A stretch of 64,000 nt of DNA, taken from assembly GCA_920105625.2 (NCBI GenBank), contig OV050030.1, forward strand, positions 210,040,325 to 210,104,324. The letters are read 5' to 3'. Position numbers and translations under genes: made by a program. Each line of letters begins with the position of its first letter. The first letter of the stretch is position 1. The stretch is from Clusia tigrina (Eukaryota; Arthropoda; Insecta; Diptera; Clusiidae). Below the pieces are notes generated by a model. It was given only the letters and a program-made list of their open reading frames with translations, had not been told where the DNA came from and did not search any database. Shown in pieces: positions 9,273 to 21,300 of this stretch.

Positions 9273-9729
9273 GAATGGCCGTTGATAAGTTTGGACACTA
9301 TTCTAAACAAAAGCATAATATATATGATTTGCAAAGAAAGGATGTTTCAAAAACATTTGGATTCAGTTTGGATAAAGGTAAGAACTTGAACCTTGATTGG
9401 AAACGAATTAGACATGTTGGGCAGCCGATGGAAGAAAATGATGCAGCAACAAAATCATTTGTAACTATCTCAAGATTTACTCACTACTATAAAGAAATCA
9501 AACAAGGATATATTAAATAAAGTTTCTGCTAAAAATGAACTCATTGAAGATATGAATATTAAAACAGAAACTTCTCTAAAATTATATATGAATAATGTTT
9601 TAGATTCTCAAAGAAAATATATGGAACAGAGTCTTAGTAGAATTGAGAATTATATTTTTGATTACATAACAGAAATTGAAAAAATACCAATTAAATCAGT
9701 TCCGATAATAAGAGGATTAGTTGAAGAGG

Positions 9730-9737
<8 letters not shown>
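9273..9737 (+). pseudogene. Maverick structural-type protein, frameshifted
   Basis: The first part (9273-9520) starts at an ATG and has F-G-H-Y-S-K and the block W-K-R-I-R-H-V-G-Q-P followed by N-D-A-A-T-K-S, a pattern seen in Maverick-associated hypothetical proteins. The frame then shifts near 9500 and continues (9525-9737) as a helical, probably coiled-coil segment ending in E-E-D-E. The stop at 9735-9737 overlaps the likely integrase start at 9730. A fibre or capsid-associated role is conceivable but is speculation. Confidence 0.5.
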
Positions 9738-11077
<1,340 letters not shown>

Positions 11078-11092
11078 TGGTGTCAGAAGTGG
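11078..11092 (+). other. primer-binding site
   Basis: TGGTGTCAGAAGTGG follows the 5' LTR without a gap and starts with TGG, complementary to a tRNA CCA end. I do not assign the tRNA. Confidence 0.75.
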
Positions 11093-11176
11093 GATCGCTT
11101 GAACAAATTGAAGCTATTGGGATTGCCTTATTGGTATAATAAGAAGCAAGACCTCGTCACAAGGCTACAAAAATCT

Positions 11177-14056
11177 ATGGAGAAAAACCACATCGCAGAA
11201 CAGCAAAGCGCGTCATCAGACAACGAAGCTAAGAATTTTCGTGAAGCAGATATAAGGCTAAGCGAAACCAGCAACCCAACAAAAAAAATGCCTCAACAGT
11301 TAAATAGCGGCGCATCACTAGGCGGCGATATGACGGACGACGGCAGAGAAGAGAACGCAGCCAACGTGGTTACAAACAATATTCACCTCAAAGATGTGCA
11401 AGAGTCATTGGAAAAATTCGACGGCGAGAATGGAAAGAGCGTAAGAGACTGGCTCGGTGAGATAGAGCAAATTGCTGCTGTTTGCAGATGGAACGATGTG
11501 CAGAAATTTTTATATGCTAGACAGCTGCTGGAGGGAGCGGCAAGATTGGCAGTAGAAGCTGAATTTAACATTTGCAGCTGGAAGGACTTAAAAGTATTTT
11601 TGCAGAGCGAATTCGGTTCACGTCAGATCGAAAATGTACACAAGCTGTTGGAAAATGCAAAAAAAGGTGACAGTGAAACATTGCTGGAGTATATGTACAA
11701 AATGAAAAAACTAGCATCACGAGGAAACGTAGAAGTCCATCACTTAATTGATTACATAATTGCCGGCATACCTGACGAAGCTGCAAATAAAACCGTTTTG
11801 TATCAATCACATAGTTTAGCTGAACTAAAAATAAATTTTGTGGCGTACGAAAAATTGAAGGCTGATCAAAGCAAAGAAAAAAGTTATTTCGGAAGGGGAA
11901 CAGACAAAAGAAACAGTGACAGTGGTGTAAGAAACAGCGGCAGCGGCAAAAATTTTGCTGGGAAAAACGAAGTTAGAGGAAATAGTCAAAACACAAGTTC
12001 CAACAACAAAAGATGCAATAATTGCGGTGCAAAATCACACTGGGCTCGCGATTGTCCAAGCAAGGAAAAAGGTGCACGCTGTTTTAGATGCAGTGACTTT
12101 GGCCACATTGCGCCAAATTGTCCAATGAAGAACAGAGAAAAGCAGGATGAAAAGAAAGATTTTGCTGCTCGCGTAAATAGAATCAAATTCCCAGATGTGA
12201 GCGTGGATATCAAAATTCAAGGCAAGACTTTTAAGGCAATGTTAGACACGGGAAGCGACATCAGCATCGTAAGACAGTGGGTGAAGGATGAATTTCAAAT
12301 TCAGAATTTTGATGGCCCGGGAACGAGCGTGATAGCGTTTGGAGACTGCAGCAAAGCTACCCTTGGTTTCATTAAGTTAGATGTTGATATTGAAGCTGAG
12401 TCATACCAACTTGATTTCGATGTTGTGCCTAACCATTGGATAAGCGAAGACATTATACTGGGTAAGAATGTTTTACAATATGCATCCATACTTATAGAAA
12501 AAGGTAAATTAACGACATACAAAGATAACGTTAATGACGACAAAATTATGTTAGCGCAAGTCAATCTTATAAAATACTCTCAGGTGCCGAAAGAATTGGA
12601 GTCATTACAAAATATTAAACCTCATGATTTAAGACTAACAATTCAAGAGTTGATTTCGTCATATAAACCAAAAGGTATTAAAACGTCCTGTATTAAAATG
12701 CACATCCATTTGGAAGATGAAAAACCCATTTACCAGAAGCCAAGAAGATTAGCTCCTAAAGAACGTGAAATAGTTAACATACAGGTACAAGAGTGGTTGG
12801 AAAGTGGTATTATTCAACCTAGTTCGTCCAACTTTACAAGTCCCGTTGTTCTGGCGCAAAAAAAAGATGGTAGTCATAGGTTATGCGTGGATTACCGTAA
12901 AATAAATGCGAAAGTTATCCGTGATAGGTATCCATTGCCAAACATTGAAGAGATTTTGGAGGGTCTATACAATTCTCGAATTTACACAACTTTAGACTTG
13001 AAAAATGGGTTCTTCCATGTAGATGTTGACGAAGCTAGCATTAAATATACATCGTTTGTGACCCCGGACGGCCAGTACGAGTTTACAAAAGCACCATTTG
13101 GCCTTTGTAACTCGCCCTCAGCATTTCAAAGATACATTAATACCATTTTCAAAGATCTTATTAAAGATGGAGTAGTCCTGGTGTATATGGACGATTTAAT
13201 AATACCCGCAAACAATAAAGCTGATGGTGTCGATAAGCTAAGAAGAGTTTTGCAAGTTAGTGAAGACCACGGTTTGTTAATAAAGTGGGAAAAATGCGCA
13301 TTTTTAGAAAAGTCTGTTGAGTTTTTGGGCCACGTAGTAGAAGACGGATCTATTCGCCCATCCGATGGAAAAACGAAAGCGGTAAAAAAATTTCCAACGC
13401 CCAAGGACACACACGGCGTAATGAGTTTTCTAGGCCTTACCGGATTTTTTCGGAAGTTTGTAAGAGATTATGCTCTGCTGGCAAAGCCATTGACCGACCT
13501 TACAAAAAAAGATGTAGCATTTAGATGGAACGAAGCCGAAAATGAAGCATTTCTTTCACTCAAAGCCCAACTTAGTGAGGAACCTGTGCTGAAGCTGTTC
13601 AATCCAGACCTGTCGACGCAGCTCCATACAGACGCTAGCAAGGAAGGATTCGGTGCTGTGTTGCTGCAAAAGCATGAAGATTATCATCCAGTTTTTTATT
13701 TAAGCTTCAAAACGACAGCTGCAGAAAAGAATTACTCCAGTTACGACTTAGAAGTTTTAGCCATTATCAAAGCGTTAAAACGACTAAGAATTTATTTATT
13801 GGGCTTAAGATTTGATATCTTTACAGATTGCAAGGCGTTTCAGTTAACAATGTCGAAGAAGGCACTCAACAGTAGGGTAGCACATTGGGCTATGCAGATT
13901 GAAGAATTTGATTGTACGGTTAAGCATCGATCAGGTAGCTGCATGCGTCACGTAGATGCGTTGAGTCGAAATCCAGTTGTGTTACGAGTCGAAGATGCTA
14001 TCCTTCATCCATCAAAAACTCACAGGTTACGGATTAGTTTTGTCAACTTATTATAA
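11177..14056 (+). CDS. gag-pol: gypsy Gag-Pol polyprotein (Gag, protease, reverse transcriptase, RNase H)
   Basis: One uninterrupted frame encodes Gag and most of Pol. The frame is open from about 11099, but the first ATG in it is at 11177, giving about 959 residues. Gag (first ~300 residues) ends with two CCHC knuckles, C-N-N-C-G-A-K-S-H-W-A-R-D-C and C-F-R-C-S-D-F-G-H-I-A-P-N-C. The protease has M-L-D-T-G-S-D. Reverse transcriptase shows L-C-V-D-Y-R-K, A-P-F-G-L and V-Y-M-D-D. RNase H has H-T-D-A-S-K-E-G-F-G and ends at V-D-A-L-S-R-N. A stop at 14054-14056 cuts it before the integrase. A single gag-pol frame with two knuckles is seen in several Ty3/gypsy clades; I do not assign one. The RT core looks intact. 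Confidence 0.9.
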   Translation: MEKNHIAEQQSASSDNEAKNFREADIRLSETSNPTKKMPQQLNSGASLGGDMTDDGREENAANVVTNNIHLKDVQESLEKFDGENGKSVRDWLGEIEQIAAVCRWNDVQKFLYARQLLEGAARLAVEAEFNICSWKDLKVFLQSEFGSRQIENVHKLLENAKKGDSETLLEYMYKMKKLASRGNVEVHHLIDYIIAGIPDEAANKTVLYQSHSLAELKINFVAYEKLKADQSKEKSYFGRGTDKRNSDSGVRNSGSGKNFAGKNEVRGNSQNTSSNNKRCNNCGAKSHWARDCPSKEKGARCFRCSDFGHIAPNCPMKNREKQDEKKDFAARVNRIKFPDVSVDIKIQGKTFKAMLDTGSDISIVRQWVKDEFQIQNFDGPGTSVIAFGDCSKATLGFIKLDVDIEAESYQLDFDVVPNHWISEDIILGKNVLQYASILIEKGKLTTYKDNVNDDKIMLAQVNLIKYSQVPKELESLQNIKPHDLRLTIQELISSYKPKGIKTSCIKMHIHLEDEKPIYQKPRRLAPKEREIVNIQVQEWLESGIIQPSSSNFTSPVVLAQKKDGSHRLCVDYRKINAKVIRDRYPLPNIEEILEGLYNSRIYTTLDLKNGFFHVDVDEASIKYTSFVTPDGQYEFTKAPFGLCNSPSAFQRYINTIFKDLIKDGVVLVYMDDLIIPANNKADGVDKLRRVLQVSEDHGLLIKWEKCAFLEKSVEFLGHVVEDGSIRPSDGKTKAVKKFPTPKDTHGVMSFLGLTGFFRKFVRDYALLAKPLTDLTKKDVAFRWNEAENEAFLSLKAQLSEEPVLKLFNPDLSTQLHTDASKEGFGAVLLQKHEDYHPVFYLSFKTTAAEKNYSSYDLEVLAIIKALKRLRIYLLGLRFDIFTDCKAFQLTMSKKALNSRVAHWAMQIEEFDCTVKHRSGSCMRHVDALSRNPVVLRVEDAILHPSKTHRLRISFVNLL

Positions 14057-15252
14057 AACTACTGAAAAATGGAGAGCATGAGAATTTCCAGCTAAGAGGC
14101 GGTGTGTTATGTAAATTTTTAGAAGGATCTTACCTTTTAGTCATACCGAAGTCGATGAGGAATGAATTGATCACAAAATTGCACGAGAAAGGACATTTTA
14201 GTACCAGCAAAGTAGAGGCGATGGTCAAGCATGAGTATTACATACCTAATGCCAGAAAGTATATTGAGAAAGTAATTTCAAATTGTATTGCTTGTATATT
14301 GGCAAATCGAAAAGCCGGAAAGTTGGAAGGATTTCTAAATCCAATCGAGAAGATCGACATACCATTGCACACTTTTCATATGGACCATATCGGGCCATTA
14401 CCCTCAACTGTGAAGTCATACAAATATTTACTCGTTATCACCGATGCGTTTACGAAGTTTTCATGGATTTTTCCGGTTAAGTCGACTACCACAGCAGATG
14501 TGCTAACCAAGCTGGAAAAGTTAAGTGAAATATTTGGAAATCCGTGCCGCATAATAACCGATAAGGGGACAGCTTTCACAGCCGGCAGCTTCGCGGAATA
14601 TTGCAGAATCCGCAACATCAGTCATCACGCTATAACAACAGGAGTTCCACGAGGAAACGGCCAAGTGGAGCGGATAAATAAAATAATAATTGATATGTTG
14701 ACAAAAATGTCACTCGATGATCCGCAAAAATGGTTTAAACATGTAAGTCGTCTTCAAATAATAATAAACTCTTCTACTTCCAGGAGTACAAAAAGAACGC
14801 CATTTGAGCTACTGTTTGGCATAAAAATGTTTACTCCTGAAGAGCAAGAGCTAAGACGTCTATTTGAAGAGGCTGTTATTAACGATTTTGAGCAAGCGAG
14901 ACAAGAAATGCGCGACGATGCGAAGCAGCAAATCCTAAAAATTCAGGCTGAGAATAAGGGTCAGTTTGACAAAAAACGCAAAACAGCAAACACGTACAAA
15001 GTTGGTGATTTAGTCGCTATTCAGCGTACCCAGTTTGGAGTTGGACTTAAGCTAGTTCCGAAGTACCTGGGTCCGTACGAGGTTACGAAGGTGAGGCGCA
15101 ATGATCGATACGAGGTGCGTAAAGTTGGTGAGCATGATGGGCCGAAACTCACCTCAACGGCAGCTGACTATATGAAGCGATGGAAGCAATATGAAGACCG
15201 GAGTGATGGAGAATCGTCTGAGACATCCGATATTCAGAATGGCCGATTGTAG
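14038..15252 (+). CDS. gypsy integrase, +2 frame relative to gag-pol
   Basis: The frame is open from just after a TAG at 14035-14037 to 15252, where it ends five bases inside the 3' LTR. It starts with a linker typical of the RNase H to integrase junction (R-G-G-V-L-C-K-F), then HHCC (H-E-K-G-H and C-I-A-C), the core with H-M-D-H-I-G-P, I-T-D-K-G-T and Q-V-E-R-I-N-K, and a C-terminal basic domain with Y-L-G-P-Y-E-V. There is no ATG at its beginning, so it needs frameshifting from the upstream frame or is separated by a one-base indel near 14038-14055. The lack of a slippery heptamer that I can recognise favours a recent indel. Confidence 0.85.
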   Translation, partial: FCQLIIKLLKNGEHENFQLRGGVLCKFLEGSYLLVIPKSMRNELITKLHEKGHFSTSKVEAMVKHEYYIPNARKYIEKVISNCIACILANRKAGKLEGFLNPIEKIDIPLHTFHMDHIGPLPSTVKSYKYLLVITDAFTKFSWIFPVKSTTTADVLTKLEKLSEIFGNPCRIITDKGTAFTAGSFAEYCRIRNISHHAITTGVPRGNGQVERINKIIIDMLTKMSLDDPQKWFKHVSRLQIIINSSTSRSTKRTPFELLFGIKMFTPEEQELRRLFEEAVINDFEQARQEMRDDAKQQILKIQAENKGQFDKKRKTANTYKVGDLVAIQRTQFGVGLKLVPKYLGPYEVTKVRRNDRYEVRKVGEHDGPKLTSTAADYMKRWKQYEDRSDGESSETSDIQNGRL

Positions 15253-15572
15253 GAAGTTAAAATAGTGCCGTCGAGTCCAATATTTTTATATAAGCATACT
15301 AACATTTTTTTTATTGTCACTTATTATATTTTCAAGTATGAAGTTGTACTCATAATTTCTTTAGCCACATGAGTTAGTCGAAAAGAGAACGTCGAGAAGC
15401 AAAGTCGGTAAAGAGTCAAGTCGAAAAGAATAGAAATGTAAAGTCTGTAGTATATTTTTTCATTTATTTTTATATTACCTAATTAAAACTTAAATTCTTA
15501 AAATATTAAATAAAAAACTGAATTTTAAAGTGAACTTTGGAATCTTTTATTTGATTCGCTTTGGTTAATTCC

Positions 15573-15576
<4 letters not shown>
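15248..15576 (+). repeat. 3' LTR of the young gypsy element
   Basis: Identical by eye to the 5' LTR. No strong polypurine tract precedes it (the flanking bases are GAATGGCCGAT), which is unusual. Confidence 0.95.

Positions 15577-15638
<62 letters not shown>
15577..15638. repeat. (TA)n and (TG)n microsatellite, right half of the gypsy target
   Basis: TA repeats resume right after the 3' LTR and grade into a short GTGTGTG tract before the Maverick capsid genes. Confidence 0.95.
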
Positions 15639-15645
<7 letters not shown>

Positions 15646-15708
15646 ATTAAAAAAATTGTAATAATAATAAATATATAATATAAATAATATAATTTTTATT
15701 TCATTTAA

Positions 15709-16385
15709 ATGTTATCAGTCAAGATGTCGATTACATTGACTTTAACTGGCAAAACCTCCGTTCTGTCTGCAGATTATTTTCCACCAATAAATTTAGATTC
15801 AAATTATGTTTGTGGTCTAAATGATTTTCATACATATCACTCAATTCCAAATATTGATGTTGGGAACAATCTATTTCACATAGGTGAAAACATCATTGAA
15901 ATTCCTATTGGTTCCTTTGAGCTTGATGATATTGCCAACTATCTACGTGATGAATATGAAAATTTAAACCTGGAGGGGGAAGTTGATAACAAGCAAATCA
16001 TAATACACTTTAAATAGAAATTTTCAGCAATGAAGTGATTTACTTTAATAAAGATCGAACAATTGGTTCATTATTAGGCTTCAGTCGAAGAACGTTGGAA
16101 GCAGAGAAAGAACATACAACAGATCTCCCATTAAATATAACAAACATTAATGTAATTCGTATAGAATGTAATATTACAGTTGGTTCATTTATTAATGATT
16201 TGTTTGCCCACACTATTCACGAGTTTTCTATAAACGCTAGCCCTGGTTATAAAATAGATGAGAATCTGAAAAATATCATCTATTTACCAGTTAACACCAA
16301 GCAGATAAGTTCCATCACAGTGAGAATTGTTGATCAGGATAATAATTTAATTAATTTCCGATTACATTTGAAACCACAGGACTAA
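15709..16385 (+). pseudogene. Maverick minor capsid (penton-like) protein, one frameshift
   Basis: This corresponds to the minor jelly-roll capsid protein of Mavericks. The N-terminal frame (ATG at 15709, or 15724 for the alternative M-S-I-T-L) has L-T-G-K-T-S-V-L and Y-F-P-P-I-N-L and I-P-N-I-D-V-G-N-N. A one-base shift near 16012 leads into the frame with I-G-S-L-L-G-F, R-I-E-C-N-I, H-T-I-H-E-F and R-I-V-D-Q-D-N, a set of blocks I recognise from insect Mavericks. The stop TAA overlaps the next start as TAATG. Apart from the single frameshift the gene is full length. Confidence 0.75.
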
Positions 16386-16558
16386 TGATTATTTATAATA
16401 AAAACGTAGGGCGAAGTGTACCCTTTATCACTTTCCCTTCAACAGTTGAGCGAATAGGAAGAAAGGCTACTAATAAAGTTATTAAACGTAAACGACTAAC
16501 AATTGCTAATCGAGAATTTTTAAAGTCAACAGGATTTAAATTAAAAACTAAATCATGA
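16385..16558 (+). CDS. small basic Maverick protein between the two capsid genes
   Basis: A 57-residue frame starts at the ATG overlapping the preceding stop (TAATG) and its own stop overlaps the next start (ATGA). The product is Lys/Arg-rich in the second half (R-I-G-R-K-A-T-N-K and K-R-K-R-L), with R-E-F-L-K-S-T-G-F near the end. It is intact. The tight overlap on both sides argues that it is a real gene. A DNA-condensing core protein or a capsid cement protein would fit its size and charge, but neither is shown. Confidence 0.65.
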   Translation: MIIYNKNVGRSVPFITFPSTVERIGRKATNKVIKRKRLTIANREFLKSTGFKLKTKS

Positions 16559-17682
16559 ATTATATAATTGATGTCCTACAAAAGTCATTATATGATGAGA
16601 GCATTATAAAAAAGGAGAACCATAGCTATTCACCATATTTACAATCATATAAAAACAATGATGAAATAAGAATCTCAATTCAAAATCAAGATCTCTATGT
16701 TTTACCCAGTGAAAGTTTAATATGTATAGAAGGTTATGCTACCTTAATTGATGGTTCAGTTTCACATAATATTAGATTAAAAAATAATTGTATGGCATAT
16801 TTGTTTGATGAAATTCGATATGAGCTTAATGGATTAGAAATCGATCGCACACGTCACTTGGGAATAACTACAACGATTAAAAATTATGTATCTTTGAATA
16901 AAAGCGAGAGTGATATGTTAAAAAATGCTGGTTGGACATCAGCAAATACTATTCTAATATCTAATGGTCACTTTAATTTTTGTGTACCACTGAAAATGTT
17001 ATTAGGATTTGCTGAGGACTTTAATAAAGTGGTGGTAAACTCTAAACATGAATTAATATTATTACGTTCCAAGAATGATAAAAATCTTGTGACCTCAAGT
17101 GATTCAAAGGAAAAGATAATGCTAAATATAACAAATATCACATGGAAAATCCCACATATACAATTATCTGATTTTGCCAAATTAGGAGTGTTTAAGACAG
17201 TGAGCAGCGGTAAACCATTAACATTAGCATTTCGCAGTTGGGATTGCCATTTTAATCCCATGCTCTCCCAAGGAACCAATCACTTGTGGAATGTTAAACT
17301 TTCAACACAGAGTGAAAGACCTCGCATCATATTGATCGGATTCCAAAATGCAAACAAATTCCAACATTGATGATCTTAATTTGAAATTTGATAATGATCG
17401 TTATGCCATTTATATGAAATGTATTCAAAGTTTCAACAAAGTTATTACACACGTGATCCTCAACCTCTACTATTATGTGATGAATTTAAGACTGTAGCCC
17501 CAATAATAGTGGTTGATGTAATGCATCAAAACGAAGCTGTTAAAACAGTACCAACTGATATTAAAATGGAATTTAAGACGTTAAAGAATATTCCAGCAAA
17601 TACATCAGCATATTGCATACTCATTCATGATAGAGTTATAGAATATATACCTTTAAATAATGAAATCAAAAAAATTATTTAA
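16555..17682 (+). pseudogene. Maverick major capsid protein, internal deletion
   Basis: This is the likely double jelly-roll major capsid protein. It starts at 16555 (M-N-Y-I-I-D-V-L) overlapping the small basic gene. The N-terminal 271 codons are open and include V-L-P-S-E-S-L, L-K-N-N-C-M-A-Y-L-F-D and a C-H-F-N-P-M-L block. At about 17365 a deletion of roughly 45 bp, relative to the other arm copy, removes a conserved segment and brings in a stop; coding resumes at 17395 and runs to 17682 (D-R-V-I-E-Y-I-P-L-N-N-E). The inverted arm begins inside this gene at 16913. Capsid identity is inferred from gene order and resemblance to Maverick capsid proteins. Confidence 0.7.
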
Positions 17683-17751
17683 AGAGTTCCTATTATCTAT
17701 ATGTATTTCAGTAAATTATATACCATTGAACTAATTACTACAAACCTTTAA

Positions 17752-18232
17752 ATGGCTTCAGATAGTTTTATAACATTAGATGTGCAAGGTTTTAAAGGAG
17801 TTGGAAATAGATTTATAGCAAAAGAGTTGGCTATTACTTATAACTACACTGAATTTCAAAGTTTTATCATTAAACCTCCTTTTTAATTTAGAAGATTGTC
17901 TCAGAAATATCAAAGAGAATTAAATTGGCTAACAAAATATCATCATGGTTTTGCGTGGAATGACGGATTCACCTCATTTAATAGTGTTCGAAATTTTTTA
18001 AAGGAAAATCGACTGTCTACAGCAGTTTATGTTAAAGGATTAGAGAAAAAAATGTGGATTGAAGATATACTTAACAAAAATGTTTGCAAGAATTTGGATG
18101 TGAGAATTAAAAATTCTAAATAAAAAATATCCAATACTTACTCAATGTAATGCACACTATGGATGTAGTGCGTTAAAAAATGCTTTGATTTTAAGAAAAT
18201 TTATTGATGTAGAAATAAATAACAATGTATAA
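17752..18232 (+). pseudogene. conserved Maverick-associated protein (LDVQGF type), broken
   Basis: The frame starts with an ATG at 17752 and quickly shows L-D-V-Q-G-F-K, then A-K-E-L-A-I and K-P-P-F before a stop at 17884. It continues with Y-H-H-G-F-A-W-N-D-G and V-Y-V-K-G-L-E-K-K, and, after a further frame change near 18120, a C-N-A-H-Y-G-C segment ending at 18232. Proteins of this kind recur in insect Mavericks and virus-like elements; I do not know a proven function. The acidic D-V-Q-G-F start and the late C/H cluster could fit a nuclease, but this is speculation. It converges on the polymerase gene, with AATAAA signals for both strands in the 80-bp gap. Confidence 0.55.
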
Positions 18233-18315
18233 TAATTTTGTTCTGAAAATAATAAAATCTTTATTATATATTATGTAATAATAACAATATTTTAATAAAA
18301 ATAATAAAACTTAAT

Positions 18316-21300
18316 TTATCTACTACAATTAATTTTATAATGTCCCCAAGCGAAATTTTTTATTCTATCTTCTTTAATATATCGTTTATCATCATCATTA
18401 CTTAATATTATTTTTGTCCATTGTTGTGTATAAATTTCATGAACATTTGATCTAAAGACATACATTTTGTCATAGAATACTTTATTCTGTAGTAAACAAT
18501 CTTTATAATCATTTATATTCAGTTTCGATAAAACACATTTCTTCATACCTTTTGATTTTTTTATTTCATTACCGTCTAAAATATTAATACTATACATTTT
18601 TGAGGGTAGCCCAATGAATTCTTTCACTATTCGACAATTATTTTCATCTTTCATCATTCTTAAAGTTTTTTTTTTTTTAAAGGAATCTATTATCACTAGG
18701 ATATTCTGATGTATCAAACTTTAGATCAATATCATTATGAATATCTTCATAAAAATCATCTGTTTTTATAGAATATATAAATGAATCTGTATCCATATAG
18801 TTCAACTGTATTTTTTCATAAAATTTATTTTTCATATAATCATTGTGAAAACTATACATTTTTAATTTTGATAATTCTAAAACAGTAAATCCCAAGTATA
18901 TTGGTTTATTATATGCAACTTGCTCAGGAGAAAGTTCTATTGCTACCATGCTATCTGTAAAATGTTTTAAACTATGAAAATTTGGTCTTGCAATTAGAGC
19001 ACTTGCGCTTAAATATCTTCCCTTGTTTTCCCATTCAGTAACAATCTTTACATTCTTCCATTTCTCAACATTTTCTATTGTTTTTCCATAAACTGCACTA
19101 TTTAATAATTTAAAGAAATTTTTTCAAATTCATTTTTCGCAAGTGTTCTATGAAAAGTATTCAGATCAATATAATTCTTCAACCAGTTAGATTGCTTAAA
19201 TTTCAAAATCCTATGAATTTTCACAAGCTTTAAACCATTAGCAATACAATGTTGTAGATTGGGGTAATGTATAATATAATTTCGTTTATTATTTATATCT
19301 TTTAGTTTTGGATTTACTATGTGCTTTTTTATTCTCAGCATAGAAGGGTTTGTGTATATCATGAATATTTTCAGGATAATCTAAATCAACTTCTAAAATA
19401 TAACCAAAGTCTGATTTTATAGTTACTGTAAGAATATCAAAATTTGATATATCCTCAACCCATTGAAATCCACCATAAGGCAAATATTCAGACATTGCCC
19501 AACCATATAAGTTATTTGCATCTAAATACATCAAGTATTCTGAAGATTTACTTTGATCATATTCAGGAAGATATTTATTATTAGCCTTTGAATGTCGTTT
19601 AGAACATTGAACAATACGACCTCTAATCCCACTTTTAACGAAATTATACATATTAATATCTTTAAATAATTCTAATTCAATACCTGTTGCCTTCAGAATT
19701 ACATCCCAGGATAAACTTGGTTAGTTAGATAATGAACAGGATCAAATTCATAAATATTTTTACATATTTTTTTAAAGTTTTCAAAAGCATCTGCTATAAG
19801 TATAACATCTGTTTTTAAATATAACAGCATATAATCAGGTAAAGTTTTGCATTTGAAAGTATTCCAAACTTTTTCAGCATGATCATAATTATCAGTAGAA
19901 CACTACATTATTTTATGTGGAGAAAAATTTTTCACGTGAAGGTAAATTGATATTTTTAAGTCGATCTACTGAATTTACATATTCATAGGGGAAAACACCT
20001 TTTCTTTTCAAGAGGTTGAACTCGTCAATATTTGTATACAATGAGTGTAAAATGTGACAATCATCAGCATCAAGATTTTTAGCTAATGCATCTAAAGATG
20101 AGTTCATAAATCTGTATGAGTCTAAAAATCGTAATTCAAAGAATTCTTTATCACTAAAATGAATATCTTTCGAAAGTGATATATATATATATAATTCCTT
20201 ATTCAGAGGAATTATATTAATGTGTCCTTTAAATGATTCGAGTTCTTTAACAATCAGATGAAAGTCATAAACAGAAAAATTATGGAAAAAAATTGGTATA
20301 AATTTACGTATCTGAAAATTTAAGTTACAACTAGAGTCTGCAGGTCCACGATATTAACCTGTAAGATGACAATGATCAGCAACCTTTTGTAGATCAATTA
20401 TTTGCTTACAAATATGACAAATTTTATTTGTTTTATGTTTTTCCATTTCTTCTAAAGTTAGAGACTTCATTGGTACTATTCTATTTAAATAATTTACATA
20501 TAGAGGTTTAGTATCACTAATTAATTTATCTATGAATACCTTAGCAGAATCTTCTCCTGAATAAGTTACAAATTTGTTTAAGCTATTATTGAAACCGCAC
20601 TTTATGTAATAACTAGATGCTATAGGCTTATGTATTTTAGTGCTGCAAATATTTTCTGAATCATTTAGCTGTACATTCTCTAAAATACACTCAAAATCTG
20701 CATAAATTACAAATGGTACATCTAACTTATACCTAAAAGAACTAAACTTTAAAATATCATCATTATTTTTACCAATCGGTATTGTGGTCACTACTTTGCT
20801 TCACTCTGCTTTATTTTTTAACATAACATCTTTATTTCTGATGTACTGCAAGCGAAAGTTACATAATAGTAGAGCTTTTGTATTTAATGTCAATTGTGAT
20901 TTAATTAATCTGTAAATAGTAATTTTATAAAGAATAAAAAATCATGTGTTTTGTTTCTTTTTACCTTGATATATTTTTAATCCATACATAATGTGAATTG
21001 TCACCGCTTTGTAGAAACAATAAATTAATATGGATATCTCTCTCCAACTTTGTGGTATGATAGGGACCCACAATTTGATCACCTTTCTCAGAACATCCAA
21101 AAACATTAATGCTGATATTATTATTTTCCTCAAATTTTCTGATTTGGTCTAATGGCATTGGAAATAACAAACTTTTAAAGTTTAATATCATTTTTCCCAC
21201 ATGAATCACATCATTCTTAATATCCACTGCATATTGCGAACATCTATTACTATGTTGCACATTTTTTTATTGCAGATAGTATAGCAATAGTTATCATTTA

